Notes: a model not told the origin generated them from the letters alone. A stretch of 64,000 nucleotides of DNA from CABZJG01 sp902512685 (GCA_051201605.1 CP179201.1:3410001-3474000); one strand, 5' to 3'; numbered from the stretch's first letter, positions 8,733 through 18,022 are shown. Program-made: numbers and translations.

Positions 8733-9533
8733 TTATGCCTGTTCACCTGCTTTTGTTGATTTTGAAAATTCAAACGGTGCCTGTGGGTAACGCACACCTG
8801 ACAGATACAGGCCTTGCGGGGGGCAAACCGGTCCACAAGCAGAGCGATCTTTTGCCTCTAGCGCGGCTTTGACATCTTTGGGATGCCATGCGCCGGCACC
8901 AACGCGCTCCAATGTGCCAACAAAGCTACGTACCTGATTATGAAGGAAACTTCTGGCGCGCAGCGAAAACTGAAATTCAAGACCAGCCCGGCCAAGCACA
9001 CGTTTGATTTCAAGCGAATCAAGAGTTTTAATTGGGCTTTTAGCTTGGCAAATTGAAGATCTAAATGTGGTAAAGTCATGCATCCCGATCAAATACCTAG
9101 CAGCCTCTTGCATTGGTTCAAGCTTTAACTCATGGCCAATTTGCCATACCAAGCCCTTATCATGGGTGGCAGGTGCGCGGCGGCAAAGCAGACGGAAAAA
9201 ATAGTGCCGCTTTAAAGCTGAAAAACGCGCATGCCAATCGCCTGAAACCTCTGCACAAGCGACCACTGCAACCGGCAAAGGCTTTAAATGGTAGTTTAAC
9301 GCCTGACCTAGACGAAAAGGGTCCCATGTTTTGCTCAAATCACAATGTGCAACTTGCGCCAGCGCGTGAACCCCTGCATCCGTCCGGCCCGCCGCTGCAA
9401 TTGAGTGCACGCCGGGCTCTAATTTTCCCAATGCAGCTTCAATAGTGCCCTGCACTGAAGGTTGATCCGACTGTCGTTGCCACCCTGCAAAGGGTGCTCC
9501 GTGGTATTCGATCTGCATTGCATAGCGTGGCAT
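8733..9533 (-). CDS. truA: tRNA pseudouridine synthase A
   Basis: TruA converts uridines 38-40 in the tRNA anticodon stem to pseudouridine. The catalytic aspartate is D52 in the AAGRTDAGVHA motif. The start MPRYAMQIEYHG is typical of the family, so I choose the ATG at 9533 (266 residues) over an in-frame TTG at 9551. It converges on hrpB across 63 bases and is divergent from ycjX. Confidence 0.95.
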   Translation of the reverse strand: MPRYAMQIEYHGAPFAGWQRQSDQPSVQGTIEAALGKLEPGVHSIAAAGRTDAGVHALAQVAHCDLSKTWDPFRLGQALNYHLKPLPVAVVACAEVSGDWHARFSALKRHYFFRLLCRRAPATHDKGLVWQIGHELKLEPMQEAARYLIGMHDFTTFRSSICQAKSPIKTLDSLEIKRVLGRAGLEFQFSLRARSFLHNQVRSFVGTLERVGAGAWHPKDVKAALEAKDRSACGPVCPPQGLYLSGVRYPQAPFEFSKSTKAGEQA

Positions 9534-9562
9534 ACCTGTTGGGTAGACCAAATTAATAGGTT

Positions 9563-9580
9563 AGAAAAGAGCTCTTTTCT
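9563..9580. promoter_or_regulatory. 18-bp perfect palindrome between truA and ycjX
   Basis: AGAAAAGAGCTCTTTTCT is a perfect palindrome in the divergent intergenic space, 30 bases from the truA start and 75 from the ycjX start. It could be an operator acting on both genes. No regulator can be named. Confidence 0.4.
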
Positions 9581-9622
9581 GCCACTTATTTTCAGCAGAC
9601 TAGCGTTTTCGTCTTGTGATGC

Positions 9623-9658
9623 CTATCTACTTAGATAGTCAAAGGAGATCGGGTTTTG
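9623..9658 (+). promoter_or_regulatory. Hairpin and Shine-Dalgarno that fix the TTG start of ycjX
   Basis: CTATCT-actt-AGATAG (9623-9638) is a small inverted repeat directly before AAAGGAG (9641-9647). That strong ribosome site lies 8 bases before the TTG at 9656. No ATG or GTG is better placed, so the TTG start is well supported. The hairpin touching the ribosome site could modulate translation. Confidence 0.55.
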
Positions 9659-11071
9659 GCAATAAGCACTGTGCCGCAGAAAATGCTTGGCGGGTTTGAC
9701 AATTTTGCGGCGCGTGTCAGTGAAAGCGTTCTTGGCTCACCCGTTCGGTTAGGCGTTACCGGATTGGCCCGATCGGGAAAAACCGTTTTTATTACCTCGC
9801 TTATTGCCAACTTATTGGAAGGCGGGCGTGTCCCTCAACTCGCCGCTTTTGGCCAAAACCGTGTTCAATCTGCCTTTTTGCAACCACAGCCTGACGACAC
9901 TATTGCCCGTTTTGATTTTGAATCACACCTTGATGCATTTTGCAGCCAGAAGCCGATTTGGCCTGAAAACACGAAAAATGTCAGCCAGCTACGCCTGTCC
10001 ATAAAATTAAAATCTCAGGGACTGATCTCTGGGCTCCGCGACTCACGCGTTCAACATCTTGATGTTGTAGATTATCCTGGAGAATGGATTCTTGACCTAA
10101 CACTTTTGGAAAAATCCTACGCACAGTGGAGCGAGGAAACGCTTGCCCGCCTTGGCTCTCGAGATATCGGAGAAACCTATGTAAAGATGATCAAAGACCT
10201 GCCCAAAAAAGCACCATTTGAGGAAACCCAAGCACGAAAATTAACGCAAGGTTACTGTCGCTATCTTGCCGCTGCTAGAGCAACTGGATATAGTGGGTTG
10301 ACCCCTGGGCGGTTTTTATTGCCAGGTGATTTAGAGGGGTCTCCTGTTTTGACCTTTGCGCCTCTGCCGCCCGAGAATAACTCAAAAAAGGGCAGTTTAT
10401 GGCATGAAATGCAACGCCGCTATACTGCCTACAAGCGGCACATTGTGCGCCCGTTTTTTAGAAATCATTTTGCTCGTATTGATCGCCAAATTGTATTGAT
10501 TGATGTTTTGGAAGCTTTGCACCGAGGCCCCTTGGCCATTGAAGATCTACGCCAAACAATGCGCGATATTCTGATTGCCTTTCGGCCTGGATCCAATAGC
10601 CCTTTGGGGCGGTTAATCCGCGGCACAAGAGTTGAGCGGATTTTATTCACCGCGACCAAGGCCGATCATCTTCATCATAATCAACACGCCCAACTGACCG
10701 CAATTATGCAAGAGTTGACAGACGACGCCGCACGTCAAGCGCAGTTTCGTGGTGCCCAAACCAAGGCTTTGTCGCTGGCCAGCGTGCGCAGTACCACCGA
10801 AGATCAGCGCGATCATCAAGGACGCCGGATTGACTGCGTGCGTGGCATTGATCTTGAAACGCGCCTTCAAGCCGCTTTTTTTGCAGGCGAATTGCCTAGT
10901 AATCCAAAAGATTTACTCCGCCATGCGCGCCAGGGCGCTCATAAATGGCTAAGCTCAGATTACAGCGCTATGCGGTTTGCTCCACCACCTCATGCTCTGC
11001 GCCAAGGGCAAGGCATTGCCCATATTCGGCTCGATAAAGCGGCTCAGTTTTTATTCGGAGACCGGCTTTGA
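9656..11071 (+). CDS. ycjX: YcjX family P-loop ATPase/GTPase
   Basis: YcjX (DUF463) proteins are cytoplasmic P-loop NTPases. In enterobacteria they sit next to the phage-shock operon with YcjF; their exact role is unknown. The 471-residue product has Walker A GLARSGKT at 36-43, HLDVVDYPGEWILDL as the switch/Walker B region, and FTATKADHL resembling the nucleotide-specificity motif. The start is a TTG with a strong ribosome site. It overlaps the GNAT gene by 4 bases, and YcjF follows, so the YcjX-YcjF partnership is kept with one insertion. Confidence 0.9.
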   Translation: MAISTVPQKMLGGFDNFAARVSESVLGSPVRLGVTGLARSGKTVFITSLIANLLEGGRVPQLAAFGQNRVQSAFLQPQPDDTIARFDFESHLDAFCSQKPIWPENTKNVSQLRLSIKLKSQGLISGLRDSRVQHLDVVDYPGEWILDLTLLEKSYAQWSEETLARLGSRDIGETYVKMIKDLPKKAPFEETQARKLTQGYCRYLAAARATGYSGLTPGRFLLPGDLEGSPVLTFAPLPPENNSKKGSLWHEMQRRYTAYKRHIVRPFFRNHFARIDRQIVLIDVLEALHRGPLAIEDLRQTMRDILIAFRPGSNSPLGRLIRGTRVERILFTATKADHLHHNQHAQLTAIMQELTDDAARQAQFRGAQTKALSLASVRSTTEDQRDHQGRRIDCVRGIDLETRLQAAFFAGELPSNPKDLLRHARQGAHKWLSSDYSAMRFAPPPHALRQGQGIAHIRLDKAAQFLFGDRL

Positions 11072-11502
11072 TAAGACCAGCCCTGCTCCTTGATGCCGGC
11101 AAAGTCGGTGCAATTCTTTCCGATTTTATTGACCGCACCACTTGGATGCCGCGACTGCATACACGCGCCGAAGAAATAGCTTTTGCCGACAGGCTAATTG
11201 CCCAAAACTGGGTAAATGTCTTTGAACGAACTGGGATAGAGGCTTTTATAGCACGACAAGGGTTTAAAATTCATGCACTTTATGTCAGCTCTCCGGCACA
11301 AGGCCATGGCATTGGAACAAGATTGCTAAACCATGCCAAAAGCCAAAATGACACGTTAGAACTATGGACTTTTCAGAAAAACCTAAGAGCGCAGCAGTTT
11401 TATACCCGCCACGGTTTTATTGAAAAATCTCGCACGGATGGCCGTGGCAACGACGAAAAGCTACCCGATATCCTTCTAAAATGGCAAAGGAATAAAGGAT
11501 GA
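11068..11502 (+). CDS. GNAT family N-acetyltransferase between ycjX and ycjF
   Basis: A 144-residue acetyltransferase of the GNAT fold, which moves acetyl from acetyl-CoA to an amine. The acetyl-CoA motif A is seen as ALYVSSPAQGHGIGTRLLNHA (Q/RxxGxG/A type), followed by the motif B region FYTRHGFIE. The start is a TTG overlapping the ycjX stop, and the stop overlaps the next ATG in ATGA, so translation is coupled on both sides. The acceptor is unknown. Its position inside a coupled ycjX-ycjF unit suggests a linked job. Confidence 0.82.
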   Translation: MIRPALLLDAGKVGAILSDFIDRTTWMPRLHTRAEEIAFADRLIAQNWVNVFERTGIEAFIARQGFKIHALYVSSPAQGHGIGTRLLNHAKSQNDTLELWTFQKNLRAQQFYTRHGFIEKSRTDGRGNDEKLPDILLKWQRNKG

Positions 11503-12491
11503 CCGTTGAAAACGGACCAGTGGTGATTTCTCTGGCAGATGAAACCGAGATGCCTCATCCAGCCGATGCCCCCCAAGTGATTGATAAAGAGGATGAGATT
11601 TTCATAGGTAACAATAGACCTAAAGCAAAGGTGAGCCGAGGCTATGTAAAGCGCCTTGGTGGTTTATTTTTGGCACTTTGCAGCTTTTACATTGCCATAG
11701 GTTTTTGGAACTTTGCCCAAAACCTACTTGAACAAAATCTTTTTCTTGGCGCTGGTTTTTCCGTTATTCTTTTTATCTTTGGGGCAATTATCATCGGGTT
11801 TATTGCCGTTGAGCTTATCGCTCTGCACCGTTTGAGGAAAATTGAGCAATTTAAAATTATGATCGAAGGTGTTCGCAGTAACAACAATTTGGCTCAAGCA
11901 TGCACCATTACCAAACAACTGCGCGGACTTTATAAGGCACGCAATGAAATGCGATGGGCAATCAGCCGATTTGACGAGCAGACTAAAGATCAATTGGATG
12001 CCGACGGAAAATTGGCTTTGGCTGAGACTATTTTAATAACGCCACTGGATAAACTCGCGCAAAAGGAAATCGAACGATCAGTTCGCCAAGTTTCTACTAT
12101 AACCGCGTTGGTGCCACTTGCTTTGGTGGATGTTGTCACGGCGTTGATCTGTAATCTGCGGATGATTCGGCGGATTGCACAAGTTTATGGCGGGCGCAGC
12201 GGGCTTTTTAGCAGCTGGCGCCTGCTGCAGAAAGTAACCGGTCATCTTATTACAACTGGTGCGGTGGCCATGGGTGATTACTGGTTAGGATCTGTGTTGG
12301 GTGGCAGCCTTTTTTCCAAGCTTTCCCGCCGTTTTGGAGAAGGCGTAATAAATGGTGCCCTAACGGCGCGAGTCGGTCTTGCAGCAATGGACATATGCCG
12401 CCCAATGCCATTCCGAAACACTCCAAAACCTAGAGTTTCAGGATTATTGAGGGATGCTCTTACAGGGCTTTTTGATCGCACGATGAACTAA
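11499..12491 (+). CDS. ycjF: YcjF / TIGR01620 family membrane protein (DUF697)
   Basis: The 330-residue protein has an acidic, probably cytoplasmic N-terminus (about 1-55) and two membrane helices in the region of about 58-110 (GLFLALCSFYIAIGFWNF and ILFIFGAIIIGFIAVELIAL). A soluble central part follows, then the DUF697 domain with VPLALVDVVTALICNLRMIRRIA and a glycine-rich GHLITTGAVAMGDYW stretch. It is the standard partner of YcjX. It starts in an ATGA overlap with the GNAT gene. The convergent GNAT gene overlaps its end by 4 bases. Confidence 0.88.
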   Translation: MTVENGPVVISLADETEMPHPADAPQVIDKEDEIFIGNNRPKAKVSRGYVKRLGGLFLALCSFYIAIGFWNFAQNLLEQNLFLGAGFSVILFIFGAIIIGFIAVELIALHRLRKIEQFKIMIEGVRSNNNLAQACTITKQLRGLYKARNEMRWAISRFDEQTKDQLDADGKLALAETILITPLDKLAQKEIERSVRQVSTITALVPLALVDVVTALICNLRMIRRIAQVYGGRSGLFSSWRLLQKVTGHLITTGAVAMGDYWLGSVLGGSLFSKLSRRFGEGVINGALTARVGLAAMDICRPMPFRNTPKPRVSGLLRDALTGLFDRTMN

Positions 12492-13024
12492 GGTTGAAGA
12501 GGAAGCTGTTCTACGCGGCCCATCAGGTCTTCCCGTCTACCGTCACCAAGCGCTAGCCCCAAAACCCGGGCAGGGTTCACAGGCGGCGGCATTTCAATGT
12601 CTTGCAATGGGGAAAACCCAAAACGGCTATAATAAGGTTCATCCCCGACCAATATCACATACTGCCAGCCCAACTCAGCAGCTTTCTTTAGGCTTTCGCG
12701 AATTAATACCCCGCCCAAACCTTCGCCTTGGCGCGTTGGATGCACAGCCACCGGACCAAGAAGTAAAACCGGATGCCCAGAAACCTGAACTGGCCAAAAG
12801 CGGATTGCGCCGCCTAAAATACCACTTCGGTCGCGCACAATATGGCAGAGATCAAAAACCGGATCTGCATTATCGCGTAGACGATAAGAAGACAGCGCTT
12901 CACGTCCGGGTGCGAAGCACAAATCAAACAGTGCTTCGACCTCCCACCAGTCCTGTTTTGTCTCAGGTATCAAGTCCAGCACAACACTCACGGTCCATAT
13001 TTTAACTGGAAAGCGAAGTAGCAT
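12488..13024 (-). CDS. GNAT family N-acetyltransferase (YhbS-like)
   Basis: The 178 residues contain the GNAT acetyl-CoA site: LLLGPVAVHPTRQGEGLGG, where RQGEGLGG is the Q/RxxGxG/A loop, then the YVILVGDEPYYSRFGFSP strand pair typical of YhbS-like enzymes. The acceptor is unknown. The ATG at 13024 gives the length stated; an in-frame GTG at 12991 (VSVVLDL) is also possible, and no clear ribosome site separates them. It is divergent from the flavin reductase gene across 35 bases and convergent with ycjF. Confidence 0.82.
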   Translation of the reverse strand: MLLRFPVKIWTVSVVLDLIPETKQDWWEVEALFDLCFAPGREALSSYRLRDNADPVFDLCHIVRDRSGILGGAIRFWPVQVSGHPVLLLGPVAVHPTRQGEGLGGVLIRESLKKAAELGWQYVILVGDEPYYSRFGFSPLQDIEMPPPVNPARVLGLALGDGRREDLMGRVEQLPLQP

Positions 13025-13059
13025 GCGGCTAAGTCAGGATCAAATAGGAGTTTTAGGTA

Positions 13060-13665
13060 ATGTTTTACAAACCAAAAGATGGGCATAATTTGCCACACAA
13101 CCCATTTAATGCGATCGTGACACCTCGTCCGATCGGGTGGATATCCAGCTGTGATCCAGACGGCCATAATAATCTAGCACCCTATTCATTTTTTAACGCA
13201 GTGGCTTATGTGCCGCCGCAGGTAATGTTTGCATCAACAGGAGTAAAGCCAGATCAGACAGGCACAAAAGACAGTGTCGCTAACATTCGCAAAACAGGAG
13301 AATTTTGCGTGAACATCGTCGAGCACGCTATGATAGATGCTATGAATACCAGCTCTGCTTCTCTTCCGAATAGCGTTGATGAATTTTCCCATGCAGGGAT
13401 AAAAAGCGAAAAATGTCATACTATTAACTGCCAACGTGTCGCCAAAGCGCCGGCCGCACTTGAGTGTCGCGTTACCCAAATTTTGCCTTTAGAGGGCGAA
13501 GCTAACTTTGCGGTCTTTGGTGAAGTTATCGGTATTCACCTGCGCGACGACTGTCTGGTAGAAGGGATATTCGATATTACAAAATTCACCCCATTGGCCC
13601 GTTTGGGATATCGTGATTATTCTAAGGTGGAAAACTTATTTTCTTTGTCGCGTCCCGATAATTGA
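13060..13665 (+). CDS. Flavin reductase family protein (FMN-binding split barrel)
   Basis: The 201-residue protein matches the flavin-reductase-like FMN-binding domain: NPFNAIVTPRPIGWISS near 13-30, then NLAPYSFFNAVAYVPPQVMF, the usual FMN-contacting strands, and SVANIRKTGEFCVNIV. Members reduce flavins or act on small flavin-linked substrates; the specific role here cannot be told. It stands alone, between a divergent GNAT gene and argD. Confidence 0.88.
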   Translation: MFYKPKDGHNLPHNPFNAIVTPRPIGWISSCDPDGHNNLAPYSFFNAVAYVPPQVMFASTGVKPDQTGTKDSVANIRKTGEFCVNIVEHAMIDAMNTSSASLPNSVDEFSHAGIKSEKCHTINCQRVAKAPAALECRVTQILPLEGEANFAVFGEVIGIHLRDDCLVEGIFDITKFTPLARLGYRDYSKVENLFSLSRPDN

Positions 13666-13857
13666 GTTTTGGATTGCAAAAATTCAACTTTTGTGCGACA
13701 CGGCGATCATGACAACTTTTCAGGCATACGCGGCGCTGCTACGCCGATAAACGGTAAGGCCCAGCATGGGCCCGAACCCTGAAAGCTGTGTCTTTACCAG
13801 ACATTTACCATTAGATTGCCACTTGGGCGCTAAACTGCACCGAAAAGGAATACTTTG

Positions 13858-15036
13858 ATGACCAGCTCTATTTTGCCAACTTACTCTCGCGCACCTTTGA
13901 CCTTTGTCAAAGGCGAAGGCAGCTGGTTGATTGAGCAAGATGGCCGTCGATTCCTGGATTTTGGCGCGGGCATAGCAGTCAACGCCCTTGGCCACGCACA
14001 CCCCGCTCTGGTGAGTGCGCTGAATGAACAGGCTCAAAACCTTTGGCATGTCTCAAACCTATATCAAATTCCGCAGCAACAGAATTTAGCTGACAGGTTG
14101 GTCGACCTTACCTTTGCAGACACTGTTTTTTTTACCAATTCCGGCACGGAAAGTTGCGAATTGGCGATTAAAATGGCGCGTAAGTACTGGTATGATAAAG
14201 GCGCAGAAGATCGCTTTGAAATTATCGCTTTTGACGGCTCGTTTCATGGCCGTTCGTCTGCCGGTATTGCAGCAGCTGGCAGCGAAAAACTGACCAAAGG
14301 TTTTGGCCCCCTTTTACCCGGGTTTGTGCACTTGGATTGGGCCGACCACGAAGCTGCAGCTGCCGCGATTTCGCCAAAAACTGCTGCCATGATCGTTGAG
14401 CCGCTGCAGGGTGAAGGTGGGATACGACTGCTGCCAGACGCGTGTTTGAAAGAACTGCGCAGACTTTGTGATGATCACGGTATTTTGCTAATCTTGGATG
14501 AAGTACAATGCGGAATGGGGCGCACCGGCAAACTTTTTGCTCATGAATGGGCCGGTATTGAGCCCGATATTATGATGGTGGCCAAGGGCATTGGTGGAGG
14601 TTTCCCGTTAGGAGCAGTCTTGGCAACCGAAAACGCAGCTTCAGGCATGACCGCAGGCACTCATGGCTCAACCTATGGGGGCAACCCGCTGGCCTGTGCT
14701 GTGGGGTGCACCGTGATTGATCATATTGCTGAGGAGGCGTTTTTAGAGGGCGTGCGACGCAAATCAGGGCTTTTACGCCAACCGTTGGAAAGTTTGGTTG
14801 CTGCCCACCCGGACATCTTCCAAGAGGTCCGCGGTTCTGGCTTGATGCTTGGGTTAAAATGTAAAATTCCCAATAGCGATTTTCTAAAAGCTTGCTACGA
14901 TGCTGAATTGATTACAGTGCCCGCAGCAGATAATGTCATTCGCTTATTACCACCTTTAAACCTAAGCGAAAAAGAAATCTCCGCAGCTGTTGCAAGATTG
15001 GACAAGGCCGCAAAAGCTTGTGAAACATGTGTATGA
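13858..15036 (+). CDS. argD: Acetylornithine aminotransferase (class III)
   Basis: ArgD is a PLP enzyme that transfers the amino group from glutamate to N-acetylglutamate semialdehyde in arginine synthesis; many also serve as succinyldiaminopimelate aminotransferase. Visible marks: TNSGTES at 94-100 (phosphate site), DEVQCGMGRTG with D214 for the PLP ring nitrogen, and the Schiff-base lysine K243 in VAKGIGGG. The ATG at 13858 follows AAAAGGAA; a TTG directly before it is not needed. argF follows after 58 bases, which supports the arginine assignment over related ornithine transaminases. Confidence 0.93.
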   Translation: MTSSILPTYSRAPLTFVKGEGSWLIEQDGRRFLDFGAGIAVNALGHAHPALVSALNEQAQNLWHVSNLYQIPQQQNLADRLVDLTFADTVFFTNSGTESCELAIKMARKYWYDKGAEDRFEIIAFDGSFHGRSSAGIAAAGSEKLTKGFGPLLPGFVHLDWADHEAAAAAISPKTAAMIVEPLQGEGGIRLLPDACLKELRRLCDDHGILLILDEVQCGMGRTGKLFAHEWAGIEPDIMMVAKGIGGGFPLGAVLATENAASGMTAGTHGSTYGGNPLACAVGCTVIDHIAEEAFLEGVRRKSGLLRQPLESLVAAHPDIFQEVRGSGLMLGLKCKIPNSDFLKACYDAELITVPAADNVIRLLPPLNLSEKEISAAVARLDKAAKACETCV

Positions 15037-15094
15037 ATTGCGATATTATATCCACTCATACTTTCAAGTCTGAAAACAAAAAGAGATACCTTAA

Positions 15095-16021
15095 ATGACC
15101 CACTTTCTAGATATAGACAAAAGTAATCCCAAGGCACTGCGTGTTATAATTGATACCGCATTGGAAATGAAGCAGGCTCGGATTGGGTCGCCTAAAGGCA
15201 CTCTTGATAAAGATCAACCGCTTTCGGGTCAAATGGTAGCATTGATTTTCGAAAAACCATCGACCCGCACCCGGGTCAGCTTTGATGTCGGTGTTCGCCA
15301 AATGGGTGGGCAAACCATGCTTTTATCCGGGGCCGACATGCAATTGGGTCATGGCGAAACTATCGCAGATACGGCGCGGGTGCTCAGTCGCTACGTCGAT
15401 CTAATTATGATCCGAACTTTCGAAGAGGCAACGCTTCTGGAAATGGCGGATTTTGCCACTGTTCCCGTCATTAACGGGTTGACCAACAGAAGCCATCCTT
15501 GCCAAATTATGGCTGATATTATGACATTTGAAGAACACCGAGGGCCAATCAAAGGCCGCAAAGTAGTGTGGTCAGGCGATGGCAACAATGTCTTTACCAG
15601 TTTTGCCCACGCAGCTGTGCAATTTGGCTTTGACCTCACTTTTACCGGGCCGGAACCATTAGACCCTGACCAAAATTTGCTTCAAAAAGCACGAGATAAA
15701 GGCATAAACGTCACAATCGAACGCAATCCGCAAAAAGCAGTTCAGGGCGCTGATTTGGTCGTGACTGACACGTGGGTTAGCATGCACGACCCACAATCCG
15801 CACGGGAACGGCGGCACAACCAGTTACGGGGTTATCAGGTCAATACTGATCTGATGTCAAACGCCAAGCCAAATGCACTTTTCATGCATTGTCTGCCCGC
15901 ACACCGTGATGATGAAGCCACCTCAGAGGTTATGGATGGTCCCCATTCTGTCATTTTTGATGAGGCTGAAAATAGACTGCACGTTCAAAAGGCCATCATG
16001 CGCCACTGTTTGGGAGTTTAA
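15095..16021 (+). CDS. argF: Ornithine carbamoyltransferase
   Basis: ArgF makes citrulline from carbamoyl phosphate and ornithine. The carbamoyl-phosphate loop STRTR is at 56-60, HPCQ at 134-137, and the ornithine-site HCLPAHR begins at 265. The 308 residues match the anabolic enzyme. It follows argD on the same strand, a pair common in Rhodobacterales. Its end lies 10 bases from the end of the convergent DCC gene. Confidence 0.97.
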   Translation: MTHFLDIDKSNPKALRVIIDTALEMKQARIGSPKGTLDKDQPLSGQMVALIFEKPSTRTRVSFDVGVRQMGGQTMLLSGADMQLGHGETIADTARVLSRYVDLIMIRTFEEATLLEMADFATVPVINGLTNRSHPCQIMADIMTFEEHRGPIKGRKVVWSGDGNNVFTSFAHAAVQFGFDLTFTGPEPLDPDQNLLQKARDKGINVTIERNPQKAVQGADLVVTDTWVSMHDPQSARERRHNQLRGYQVNTDLMSNAKPNALFMHCLPAHRDDEATSEVMDGPHSVIFDEAENRLHVQKAIMRHCLGV

Positions 16022-16031
16022 CTTTAGGGAT

Positions 16032-16412
16032 TTATTTAAACTTTAGTGCTTTGGCTTTTCTTCGCAAATGCCACCCATAAATGAGGGGCGCGAGAATTGA
16101 ATTGTAGATTAAAGTCGCAATCTGCCGAATACCCGGGAACCCGACAAAAACTGCGAAAGGTCGATACCTTGGCATTTGCCGCCATAGGATTAAAAACGCC
16201 GGAATGCCAGAAACCAGTTCATCCTTATGGTGTACATATAATCGTCGAGCCGCCTGATCTTCACTCAGTTGCCATAGCGCGAGATCACTTTGATTTAAAT
16301 CCTCAAACTCTAATGGCAATTGATGCTTGCGACTATAAGATGCATAATGATCAATCTCAAAACTGCATACCGGGCAGTCGCCATTATATAAAACCTTAGT
16401 AATATTGCTCAT
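16032..16412 (-). CDS. DCC family (DUF393) thiol-disulfide-type protein
   Basis: The family is named for the conserved DxxCxxC start, seen here as YNGDCPVC with C13 and C16. The fold is thioredoxin-like and members are annotated as putative thiol-disulfide oxidoreductases, without firm biochemical proof. The 126 residues also show the conserved SGIPAFLILWRQMPRYR block and a hydrophobic C-terminal third ending in basic residues. It is probably monocistronic, between argF and apt. Confidence 0.85.
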   Translation of the reverse strand: MSNITKVLYNGDCPVCSFEIDHYASYSRKHQLPLEFEDLNQSDLALWQLSEDQAARRLYVHHKDELVSGIPAFLILWRQMPRYRPFAVFVGFPGIRQIATLIYNSILAPLIYGWHLRRKAKALKFK

Positions 16413-16464
16413 GTGTCAAACCCCTAAGGGGGACATAGGTGGATTTCAGGCACTATCAAGCCAT

Positions 16465-16995
16465 TTATAGGCCCTCAAAGTTACAAAGTGCGTGAACGTC
16501 CATGCCCATCGCCTTAAGCTTATCGCACCCCCCCAGATCGGGCAGATTGACAATAAAATCACAACCCATGATTTCGCCCCCCAACCGCTCAACAAGCTTT
16601 ATTCCTGCCTCGGCCGTACCACCAGTAGCCAGCAAATCATCGACAAGCAAAATGCGCTCACCCGGTTGAATAGCATCATCATGCACTTCGACCACGGCCG
16701 CTCCGTACTCAAGAGTATATTCCTGACTGATCGTCGCTCCAGGCAGCTTGCCCTTTTTGCGGATCGGCACAAATCCTGTACCCAGCTGATGCGCAATCAC
16801 ACCGCCTAGGATGAAACCACGCGCTTCTAAACCCACAACCTTATCGATCTGCTTTTCAGCATAGGGGTGAAGCATCTGATCCACCGCCATCCGAAACCCA
16901 CGCGGATCAGAAAACAATGTGGTAACATCCCGGAACAAAATACCTTCATGCGGGAAATCAACAATTGTGCGGATATAATCTTGGACAGTTTTCAT
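16465..16995 (-). CDS. apt: Adenine phosphoribosyltransferase
   Basis: Apt salvages adenine with PRPP to AMP. The PRPP-binding motif ILLVDDLLATGGTA is at about 115-128, and EARGFILGG at 57-65 and the FRDVTTLF start are typical. The 176 residues match the family. It lies downstream of mtnP on the same strand; MtnP releases adenine from methylthioadenosine, so the two enzymes act in sequence. Confidence 0.96.
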   Translation of the reverse strand: MKTVQDYIRTIVDFPHEGILFRDVTTLFSDPRGFRMAVDQMLHPYAEKQIDKVVGLEARGFILGGVIAHQLGTGFVPIRKKGKLPGATISQEYTLEYGAAVVEVHDDAIQPGERILLVDDLLATGGTAEAGIKLVERLGGEIMGCDFIVNLPDLGGCDKLKAMGMDVHALCNFEGL

Positions 16996-17140
16996 CAGTT
17001 TTCTTTCTCTTATGACCGTATTTTACTTTTAACATTAAGGCGCTTGGATATGTCTATTGCAGAAGGGCAAGCTTGTTTCAAAGGCACCATTCTAAAGATT
17101 TATGAACATCATAGCTTTCACATCAAGTTGAAAAGCTCTG

Positions 17141-18022
17141 TTAAGCAGATTCTAGAACCCGTTTTAAAATTGCATCCAATTTTAACGAAAGGTCTGGATC
17201 GCGTTTGTCCGGAGCGGTAAGGATCGCAAAATCCAACGCGCGGTCGCAGCCATGAGGGCAAGCTGAAAGATCTGAGTCTAGTTTCTCTGGCAACCGCCGC
17301 ACCAGATCACGGCCTTTATCTGCATTGCCCGTTAAAACCTTAATGATCTCTGTGACGTCAACCTCTCCGTGCTCAGGATGCCAGCTGTCGTAATCTGTAA
17401 CCATCGCAACCGAGGTATAACAAATCTCAGCTTCGCGGGCCAATTTCGCCTCAGGCATGTTGGTCATACCGATTACATCAGCGCCCCAGCTTTCGCGATA
17501 CATGCGGCTTTCTGCCAAGGTAGAAAACTGCGGCCCCTCCATCGCCAGATAAGTGCCGCCGAAATGAACGGGTATACCAGCATCATTTGCGACATCAAAA
17601 CACGCTTTGGAAAGCCGGGCGCAGGTTGGATATGCCATAGATACGTGCGCCACACAGCCGCTTCCAAAAAATGACTTTTCCCGTGCGAAAGTCCGATCAA
17701 TAAACTGATCCACAATGACAAAATCCCCAGGAGCCATTTCCTCGCGAAATGATCCGCAGGCTGATACGGACACTAAGTCACTGACCCCCAATCGCTTTAA
17801 AGCATCGATATTTGCACGGTAAGGGACCGTGCTGGGACTAAGAGTGTGGCCGCGTCCGTGGCGCGGTAAAAAAGCCATTTTTACACCGTTGATCTCACCT
17901 GTCAAAATTTGGTCGGATGGCGATCCCCATGGTGTATCAACAGTTTGCCATTCAGCATCCTGCAAGCCATTAATTTCATAAACCCCTGAACCGCCGATTA
18001 CCCCTAGAACTCTGGCATTCAT
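17141..18022 (-). CDS. mtnP: S-methyl-5'-thioadenosine phosphorylase
   Basis: MtnP splits methylthioadenosine with phosphate into adenine and methylthioribose-1-phosphate. I start at the ATG at 18022, preceded by AAAGGGAG, which gives 293 residues and the canonical MNARVLGVIGGSGVY opening; the open frame extends 29 codons further upstream without family similarity. Purine phosphorylase marks include YLAMEGPQFSTLAESRMYR, then GMTNMPEAKLAREAEICY and MVTDYDSW. Downstream apt would reuse the adenine. Confidence 0.94.
   Translation of the reverse strand: MNARVLGVIGGSGVYEINGLQDAEWQTVDTPWGSPSDQILTGEINGVKMAFLPRHGRGHTLSPSTVPYRANIDALKRLGVSDLVSVSACGSFREEMAPGDFVIVDQFIDRTFAREKSFFGSGCVAHVSMAYPTCARLSKACFDVANDAGIPVHFGGTYLAMEGPQFSTLAESRMYRESWGADVIGMTNMPEAKLAREAEICYTSVAMVTDYDSWHPEHGEVDVTEIIKVLTGNADKGRDLVRRLPEKLDSDLSACPHGCDRALDFAILTAPDKRDPDLSLKLDAILKRVLESA

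Noticed and set aside
16867..17220. An open frame on the plus strand across the apt / mtnP gap
   Set aside because: It is mostly antisense to two well supported genes and resembles no known protein.
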